DNA of 64,000 bases, taken from contig NZ_JAHTKP010000028.1 of assembly GCF_019192735.1 (NCBI RefSeq), forward strand, positions 1 to 64,000, given 5' to 3'. The position numbers and the translations under genes were made by a program. Source of the DNA: Kitasatospora aureofaciens. Its GTDB lineage: Bacteria > Actinomycetota > Actinomycetes > Streptomycetales > Streptomycetaceae. Positions 32,201 through 41,200 of this stretch are shown piece after piece (position 1 is the stretch's first letter; each line of letters starts with the position of its first letter). The notes under the pieces are model-generated. The model was given only the letters and a program-made list of their open reading frames with translations. It did not search any database and was not told where the DNA came from.

Positions 32201-35200
32201 TGGTCCTACCGTTCGCCCACAACGCCTTCGCCTACAAGACCGAGGGCGACCTCGTGGTGAAGGCCCGCACTAGCGCGGTGTCCGGCGAGGAGCAGGCCCG
32301 CAAGGCGCGCACCCTGCTGGCCGGACCGGCAGCAGCCGAGCTGGACGACGAGAAGCTGGGCGAGGCGTACGCGGCGGTCGCCCAGCTGCACCTGCACATG
32401 CCGCGCAGCCACGAACTGCGCGGCTCAATGCAGGATCTGCAAGAGGGCTTGCGCGGCGAGATGGCGGCGCGCCGGGTGCGCCACTACGAGCAGCGTCCGG
32501 CGGTCGGCGAGATGCTGCTGAAGGACCTGGCCACGGAGAGCGCCGAGCTGACCAAGGGCAGCGAGGACCCTGCGATCTCGGGCCGCGAGGAGGTCGATGA
32601 GGCCCGCACCGCCCGCCTGGGCGCCGTCGAGGGAGAGATGGAGGGCCGCGAGGCGGCCAAGTACCCGGACGAGCTGGCCCGCGCGCAGGTGAGCACCTCC
32701 CGCAGGACGTCGTACCGGGAGGTGAAGGTCGATGGGATGCCGGACATGTACGGCAGCGTGGACACGGCCTACGGCGGGCAGTTCGAGGCCCGGGTCGGCT
32801 GGGAGCGCCAGAACATCGGCCGGTTCCCCTCGCGGCCAGCGGCGGTGGCCGCGCTGGTGCGGCACTACGACGAGAACCCCCGCACGCTGCCACAGCGCAC
32901 CTGGGGCGTGCCGCGCGAGGTGGTGCTCCCGATCGGCGCCCGCGACGAGGTGCTGGCGTGGCTGCGCAGGCGCACCCGCGAGGGCGGCACGCCGGAGCGG
33001 CAGCGGCTGGTGGAGATCCTGGAGCGCACCCCGACTCAGCAGCCGCGCCGCAATCCGGTGACGGGCAAGACGATGCGGGCATACGAGTACCGCGTCGAGG
33101 AGGGGCTACTGGGAGAGCTATCCCGGGTGGCGGAGCAGGCGACGGCCGAGCTGCGCGAGCGGGGGGCCGACCCCGAGGTACCCCAGCGGGACCGGGAGGC
33201 AGCCAAGCGCCGCATCCCCGCGATGGGCGCGGCGCTGATGAACGTCAACGGGCAGCGGGACCGGCTGCGCGAGGCCGGCCGGGACACCGACCGGCGCGGG
33301 GTGGACGCCAGCCAGGTGGCCGCCCAGCTGGCCGCGCTGGCCGGTAGCGTGGAGGGCAGCAGCGAGGACGGAGACAGCGGTGACGGCGAGTCAGTACAGC
33401 TTGAAGGCCCGGCAGCACTGGGAGCAGTTCCGGCCCAGGGAGCTGGCCGCGATGCAGGACCCGGAGGCGTTCTTCGCGAAGAAGGGCCGGGAGCTGGAGA
33501 GCGCGGTGATCGAGGCCGAGGAGGCGCTGGAGGAGGCGACGGAGCCGGCGGCCAACTACCAGGAGCGGGTGGGCCAGCTGAACCAGATCCGGGCGCTAGC
33601 CGAGGAGCAGGTGATGGCGGAGCTGCTGCCGCCGCCGGAGGACGAGGAGGAGGACCCGGATCTGGAGCCGAGCGAGACCCGGGCCGAGCTGGACTCGATC
33701 TGGCGGGACCTGAACGCGCTGTAGGCCCGTTCCGGCCGGACCCGGCCGACATCCCCCGGGGTCCGCTGGCCCGGGCCGCGGCGAACCTGGAGGCGATCCG
33801 GGTCCTGCGCCGCCTGGAGGCGGAGCACACGGGCGCCAGCGCCGAGGACAAGCGCGTCCTGGCACGCTGGTCCGGCTGGGGCTCCGTCCCGGTGGTATTC
33901 CTGGAGCGGCCGGACGAGAAGAACCCGGCCTACGGGCCGGGCGGGGAGCGCGAGGGCCGGTACGAGAAGGACCTGACGCGGTGGGAGGAGTACTCCCCGG
34001 TCCGCGCCCCGCTGCGCGAGCTGCTCGACCCGTTCGAGTGGAACGCCGCCTCCCGGGCGACGCTGTCGGCCCACTACACCCCGCAGGCCCTGGCCCGGGC
34101 AATGTGGGAGGGGCTGCGCGCCTTCGGCTTCGACGGCGGCGAGGTGCTGGAGGCCGGATCCGGCTCGGGCGTGTTCTTCGGCGCCGCGCCCGAGGGAGTC
34201 CAGCTGCGGCTGACCGGCATCGAGCTGGACCCGACCACCGCCCGGATCTGCCAGTACATCTACCCGCACGCGAACGTGCTCGCCGAGAGCTTCGCCGACA
34301 CCGACGCGCCGGCCGGGGCGTTCGACGCGGCGATCGGCAATGTGCCGTTCGCCCAGGTGCCGTTCACCGAGCGGCGCTACGGTGCGACCGGCCACAGCCT
34401 GCACAACGGGTTCCTCATCAAGGAGCTCGCGCTCACCCGGGAGGGCGGCTACGTCCTGGGCGTCACCTCCCGCTGGACGCTGGACGCCGAGGACGACTCG
34501 GCACGGCGCCAGATGGCCCGCTACGGCGACCTGGTGGCCGCCTACCGCCTGCCGGGTGGCGTGTTCGGCGAGACCGCGGGCACCGGCGTGGTAGTGGACG
34601 TGCTGGTGCTGCGCCGCCGCCCGGACGGCGAAGCGCCCGGCGATCAGGGCTGGCTGGACGCCCCCAAGCGCGAGGTCAACGACAGCACCCACACCATCAA
34701 CCGGTACTTCGAGCAGCACCCCGAGCACGTCCTGGGCCAGCTGACCACCACCTCGGGCCCGTACGGCCCGGCGGTGACCGTGCTGGGCGACCCGGCCGGG
34801 GCGATCGAGCAGCTGCGCACCGAGCTGGCGGCCAGCGCCGCCCAGGCCCTCGCGCAGGGCCGGGGCTACCAGCCGCATCCGCAGGGCATCGACCGCAGGC
34901 CGCTGAACCTGATGCGGGCCCGCGACAAGCATGCGAACGACTACACCGGCCGCCTCTACCGCGACGGCGAAGGCCGGATCTGGCAGCACGTCAACGGCGG
35001 CGACCCCGTCGAGGCGATCCCCTCTGACGGCAACACCGGCCAGCTGGTCGCGCTGATGGAGATGCGTACGGTGGCCGCCGAGCTCAAGGAGCTGGACCGC
35101 ACCGGCGACGAAGCGCCGCGCGCCGAGGAGCTGCGCGGGCGGCTGCGGCAGCTGCACAGCGCCTACACCCAGGCGCACGGGCCGCTGTCCCAGCCGCGCC

Positions 35201-38200
35201 AGACCCGCCTTGCGGCCACGCCCGAGGTGCGGGCCCGGGCCGCGGCCGAGGGCCGGGAGGTGCGCGACGACGAGCGCACCCCGACCGCCTGGGGCTGGTT
35301 CCGCGCGGATCCGGACGCAGCCACCGTGCTGGGTTTGGAGACCTGGGACCGCAAGGCCGGTGCCGCGGTGCTGTCCGAGGTCCTGACCCGCCGGCCTGGC
35401 TCGCTGCGCGGGGAGCTGGAGCGCACCGACGACCCCGCGGTGGCGCTGGCCGCCGTGATGAGCGCTACCGGCCAGGTGGACCTGGACCGGATCGCCGAGC
35501 TGCTCGGCACCGACCCGGCCGAAGCCCGGCTGCGGCTGGGCACCTCCGTGTTCGACAACCCGGCCACCGGGAAGCTGGAGCACGCCGGCATCTACCTGAC
35601 CGGCGCGGTGCGCAAGAAGCTGGCCACCGCACGGGAAGCGGCGGTGAAGGACCCGGCATTCGCGGTCAACGTCACCGCGCTTCAGGCCGTCCAGCCGCGC
35701 GAGAAGCGCATCGGCGACTTCACCCCGCAGCTGGGCGCCCACTGGATCCCCGCCCCGCTCGTGCAGGGCTTCCTGCGCGAGTACCTGAGCGACCCGACGC
35801 TCCGGGTGGACCACAACGAGCGCTACGGCTGGTCCCTGTACCCCGGCAAGGTCCCCCCGGCGATCGACGCTCTGAAGGGCACCCCGCGCAGGCCTGCCGC
35901 CCACATCGCCCGCGCACTGCTGGGGCGCGGCTCACTGGTGGTCGAAGACACCTTCGAGAACGACCAGGGCAAGGTCGTCACCGAGGTCAACGACGACGCC
36001 ACCCGGGCCGCACGGCAGAAGGCCGACCAGATGAGGTCCGCCTTCGAGGCGTACCTGACGGCGGACAGCGGGCGCGTGGCCCAGCTGACCGACGCCTACA
36101 ACGAGGTCATGAACGGCCACGTCGTCCGCAATTACGACACCATGCGGCCGTCGCTGGCCGGGTTCACGCCCGAGCGCACTCCCTACTGGTACCAGCTCGG
36201 GGCCGCAGCCCGGATGCAGTTCGAGCGCGGCGTGATCCTCGACCACGAGGTCGGGCTCGGCAAGACGACCACGTTCGCAATGGGCACCCAGGCCCTCAAG
36301 GCGTCCGGGCAGATCAGCAAGCCGTTCTTGGTGATGCAGCGTCACCTCGCCCAGCAGCTGCTGGACGAGGCGTCGATGCTGTACCCGCACGCCGACATCC
36401 GCCTGATCACCTCCGACATGCTCAACGGCGACCAGCGCCGCGCCACCCTGGAGTGGCTGCGCTCGAACTCCCCGGACCTGACCCTGTTCACCGAGGGCGC
36501 CTTCTTGAAGGTCAAGATGAGCCCGGAGTACCAGGAGCAGTTCGAGTTCCGGGAGGTTCAAGCCGTCCGCGAGCAGGTGCTGCGCGAACGGGGAGTGCCG
36601 AACAACGCGCTGGCGGTCATCAAGCTGGAGCAGCGCCTGGCCACCCTGGAGGCCAGGCTGCGCCGCAACGCGGCCCCGATGCGCACCCCGGGCGAGCTGT
36701 ACTGGGAGGACCTGGGCTTCGACTACGCGGTGATCGACGAGGCCCACCGGTTCCGCGGCCTCGGGTTCCGCTCGAAAGAGGGCGGGGGCGATCCGGCGAG
36801 GCTGCGCGGCATCGACCTGCACCAGAAGCTCAGTTGGATGCACCAGGTCGCCGGGGAGGAGGGCGGCCGTCCGACCGTAACCCTGGCCACCGGCACCCCG
36901 CTGAACAAGTCGATCAGCGAGCAGTACGGCATGCTGGCGCTGGCCGCGCCATGGGTGCTGGACGAGTTCGGCGTGGGCGCCCCGGACCTGTGGGCAGGGA
37001 CGTACGGGGTCACGGTGCCGCGGATCGAGATGGCCCCGGACGGCTCCGGCCTCAAGGTGGTCGAGCGTTTCTCCCGGTTCGTCAACAAGAGCGCCATGAA
37101 GACGATGTGGGGGCTGGTCGCCGACTGCAAGACCGCCGATGAGGTGGGTCTGCCGCGCCCCTCGGTCGCCGGGGGTGGCCCGCGCCTGATCCTGATCGAG
37201 CCCACCGCCGACCAGCAGGCGCGGCTCAAGAAGCTGATGGCCCGGGGTGCGGCGATCCACAGCGGCGAGGTGACCCGCCAGCAGGACAACATGCTGAACG
37301 TCGGCAACGACGGACGAGCCATCGCACTGGACCCGCGATTGCTCGACGCCGACGCACCGGCCGGTGGCAAGCTCGCCGCCGCCGCCGACCTGTTCGCCGC
37401 GCGATACCACGCCAACAAGGACCGCGCCTACACAGTCTCCACCCGGGATTCGACCCCGCACCCGAGGCGGGGCGGGCTCCAGGTCGGTTTCCTCAACGCT
37501 GGTACGCCCGGCGGCAAGAACAAGGGCAACTTCAACGCCTACGCCGAGCTGCGCCGGCTGATGGTCGAGCGCGGCGTCCCGGAAGAGAAGATCGCCTTCG
37601 TCCAGGAGCACAACCACAGCCCTGAGTCGCTGGGTGAGCTGTTTCGCGGCTGCCGTGAAGGGGAGGTCTCGGTACTGCTCGGCAGCACCGAGACGTTGGG
37701 CACCGGCGCGAACGTGCAGAACCGGAACTTCGCGGTGACCCATATCGACCTGGACTGGAACGCCAGCGGGATGAGGCAGCGCAACGGGCGCGGCATCAGG
37801 CAGGGCAACCAGCATGACGTGGTCGAGATCGACATCCTCGCGACCCTGGGCAGCATGGACTCCTGGCAGGCCGCCCTGCTCGCCTCGAAGGCGGAGGGGC
37901 TGGACGACATGCGGCGGCCCGACAACGGCGACGACACCACCGACACGGTCCAGGAGATCGGCGAGGGCGAGTGGGACTACGCCACGATGCAGGCCGAGAT
38001 CGGGGGCAACCCCTACTTGGGCCAGCTCATGGAGGCCCGCCAGCACCTGGCCGGCCTGGAAGCCGACCGGCGCAACTACGCTGCCGACCGGCTCTTGCAG
38101 GCCGAACTCCTCGCCACCACCCGGGCCGAGGCCGAGGCCACCCGCGAGGGCATCACCCGGCGCGAGGCGGCGCTGCCGCAGATCGACTTGTCACGGGTGC

Positions 38201-41200
38201 GCGGCGACGACTTCGCCATCCAGCTCGGCCAAAGCACCCACACCGAGCGCCGCACTGCCGGGCCCGCGCTGCGCCAGGCCACGGCCAGCGCCCTCATGGA
38301 GCACCGCACCCCCGGCACCGGCCCGTGGCGGGTGGTCGGCCGATTCGGCGGCCTGCCCGTCGGGGTCCAGGCCGAGATGACCGCCACCGGGCAGATGCAG
38401 ATCCGGGTCGGCTTCCCCGACCTACGCAAGAGCGAAGCACTGTACAGCGTGCAGGACCTGACGGGGGAGCGGATCGGCACCACCATGCTGGGTCGGTTGG
38501 CGACCGCGCTGGAGAAGGCCCCGGATCAGCAGGTCCTGGACCGTGAGGCGCTGCCGGGCCTTGAATCGCAAATCGCTTTGCTGAGCGAGCAGCAGGCCGC
38601 GGTGGACTTCGGGGAGCGGATCGACCACGCCCGTCGGCGGACCGAGCTGCTGGACGACGTGGTGGCCGCGATCGCCGAGCGCGACAAGCTGCCCGAGCTG
38701 ACGGTGGACGACCTCGATCCCGCGCGGTACGGGTCGGTGGAGACCCGCGAGCGGGAGGTCAACAAGCGGGCCGAGGAGCGCAAGCCCCTGCAAGCCAAGA
38801 TCGACCAGGCCGTCGGCCTGCTGGAGGCGTTCGACCGCGACCACCCCGCACCGCTGCCCCCTGACGTGCCCAGCCTGCGGGTCTCCCCCGACGGGGACGA
38901 AGCGTCCAGCCGACCTAGCCGGCCGGACGCGGCCGAGAGCGCCAGCAGGCGGATGCCCGCTGCCGAGGCCGCCGACCGCGTGGCCGACGCTGCCCGCTCG
39001 GGCCCGCCCGCCCTCGGCCCGGGCGCTGCTGCCCCGGCGGCCGGTGAGCAGCCTGCCACCGCAGCGCAGCCGCCGGACAGCGAGCCGCGACAGGTCGAAG
39101 AAGAATCCTCCGTCGCCGACTCCACCGGGCAGTCTGGCGCCGATGCCGGGGAAGAGGCGCCCCGACCGGTACCGGTCGGCCCGGGCGAGCTGGACGGCCA
39201 GACGGCTCTCGATGTCGGAGCCGGCGCCCTGACCCCTGTGCAGCTCCCCGAGCCACCACCGGAGCCGGTCGAACCGGCTGCGCCGGAGCCGGAGCGCGCC
39301 GAGGTCCCCGGGCAAATGGTGTTCGAGACCGCCAGCGAGCCGATCGAGGCTACGCCGGCTGAGGCCGCAGCTGAACCTGCCGTCGATCCCGTGCAAGGAG
39401 AGCCGGAGGGAGAGGCCGAGACCTGGCAGGCCAACGGCCGGACGATGTACCGCGGCGCGGACGGCTTCTGGCACGCCGCCGCCCCGGCGCCGGTGCCCGG
39501 CGACGAGGACTACGCGCAGCTGGTGCTGCTCGAACTCGCCGACGCCTGGCTCGCGAACTCCTCGTTCGAGTTCCTCAACGACAGCGACCCGGCCGTGGCC
39601 GTGGCCTTCGCCGCAGCCTGGACCGCGGTGAAGGAGTTCCCCCACCCCGGCGGGTGGGCCTATCAGGGCACCCCCGAGCAGCTGGCCCTGTTCGGCACGG
39701 CTGCCGCCGCAACCGCCGAGGTCGTCCGCTGGTACGCGCCGCCAGCCGTCATGCCTGAGCAGCACCGGCAGGACCTGAACGAGCTCCAAGTCGGCATCGA
39801 CGCGCACCATGCCGCGCTGCTCGCCCTCGCGGCCGGGCCGGAGTCGCAGCCGCCCGCTGCCGTGGACACCATGGCCATGGCCGCCCGGGTGGCCGGGCCG
39901 AACGACGCCAGCCCGGAAACGCTCGGGCCGGAGCAACTGCCCGAGCCTCCCGCCGGGGAGGCGAACGACGCCACGCCGCCGCGGGAGGAGGCATCCGTGG
40001 AATCAGCCTCACTGGATGAGGAGGAGCAGCCGGGCCTCTTCAGTCTCGGCGTCGCCGTGGTGCCCGTCCTGGACGTTGAGGCACCCGACCTGACGCCGCC
40101 GCAGCTGGGCCCTGCGGAGCCGCACGACAACGCCTCACTCAACGCCGCGATCCAGGCCCTGACCGAGGCGTACGGCCGGTGGGATCGGCTTCCGCTGGTC
40201 GGCCGCTACGTGGATCAGGACAACTTGGCTCGCCCCGGGGGCTTCGGCGATCCCATCAATCCGGTTGCCGCGCTGCGTCACGCCTATCTGCGTGTGATCA
40301 ACATCCGCCCGCCGGTGCCCGGCGGTCCGAGCGAAGTGCTCGCCACGTTCTACGCTCCGGCCGCGTGGGCCCGGGTGCTGCGTCCTGCCGTTCCCGAGGA
40401 ACTGCGGGAGGCCCTGGACGGGGTGGAGAGCGCGGCCCTGCGGTTGAGTGCCGGGTTCCAGGCCGCCCTTGCTGCCGCCCAGGCGCTCGCTGCGGAACCT
40501 GCGCCTCTTCAGGAAGAAGCGGCAGTCTCCGACCAGGCACCCGTCGAACAGGAGGCCACCAGCCAGTCCGAAGCCGGCGCGGTGATCGATCCGGCGCCCG
40601 CTGCGCCGGTCGAGACTCTGGTGCAGGAGCAGGCCGTGCCTAACGCCGTCTCCCCGGATACCGCCGAAGCGGAAGCCGGGCCGGTGGCCACTGCGGGACC
40701 CCTCAGCGCGGAGGCCGCCACCGACTCGCTACCGAAGAAGGAGAGCCCAGTGGAACCAGCAGTACCGGCCGAGATGGCGGAGGAGCAGCTAGGCCTCTTC
40801 GCCATCGGTGCCGCCGCTGTGCCTGCGCCCGGCTCCGCTGCCAACCCGGAAAGCGACGCCGGTGAGGTCGAACCGCCCTCGGCCGGTGACCAGCAGGTCA
40901 CGGCGGACGAGGCGGCCCCGGAGCCCGAGGAAGCCGAAGAGCAGGCTGCCACGTCCCCCGAAGCCCCGACCGAACAGTCGAGCGAGCCCGCGATCGACGA
41001 CTCGCAGGAAGCCGTCACAGCGGACGAGGACGCACGGGCAGGAGAGTTGGAGGCGTACGTCCGAACCGGCCGGGTGCCCGCCGGATACGCGTCGCTGGAG
41101 GAGTGGCTGGGCGAGGACGCCGAGTTGGCGCGCGCCATGCACGAGGAGTACATGGAGGACCTGATCGCGGAGCACAACGTCCTGCCGGAGCCGAGCGTGC

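Noticed and set aside
33700..33730. Programmed -1 frameshift heptamer linking the 114-aa frame to the methylase frame
   Set aside because: No X-XXY-YYZ slippery sequence or following pseudoknot was seen, so this stays only one of several options.
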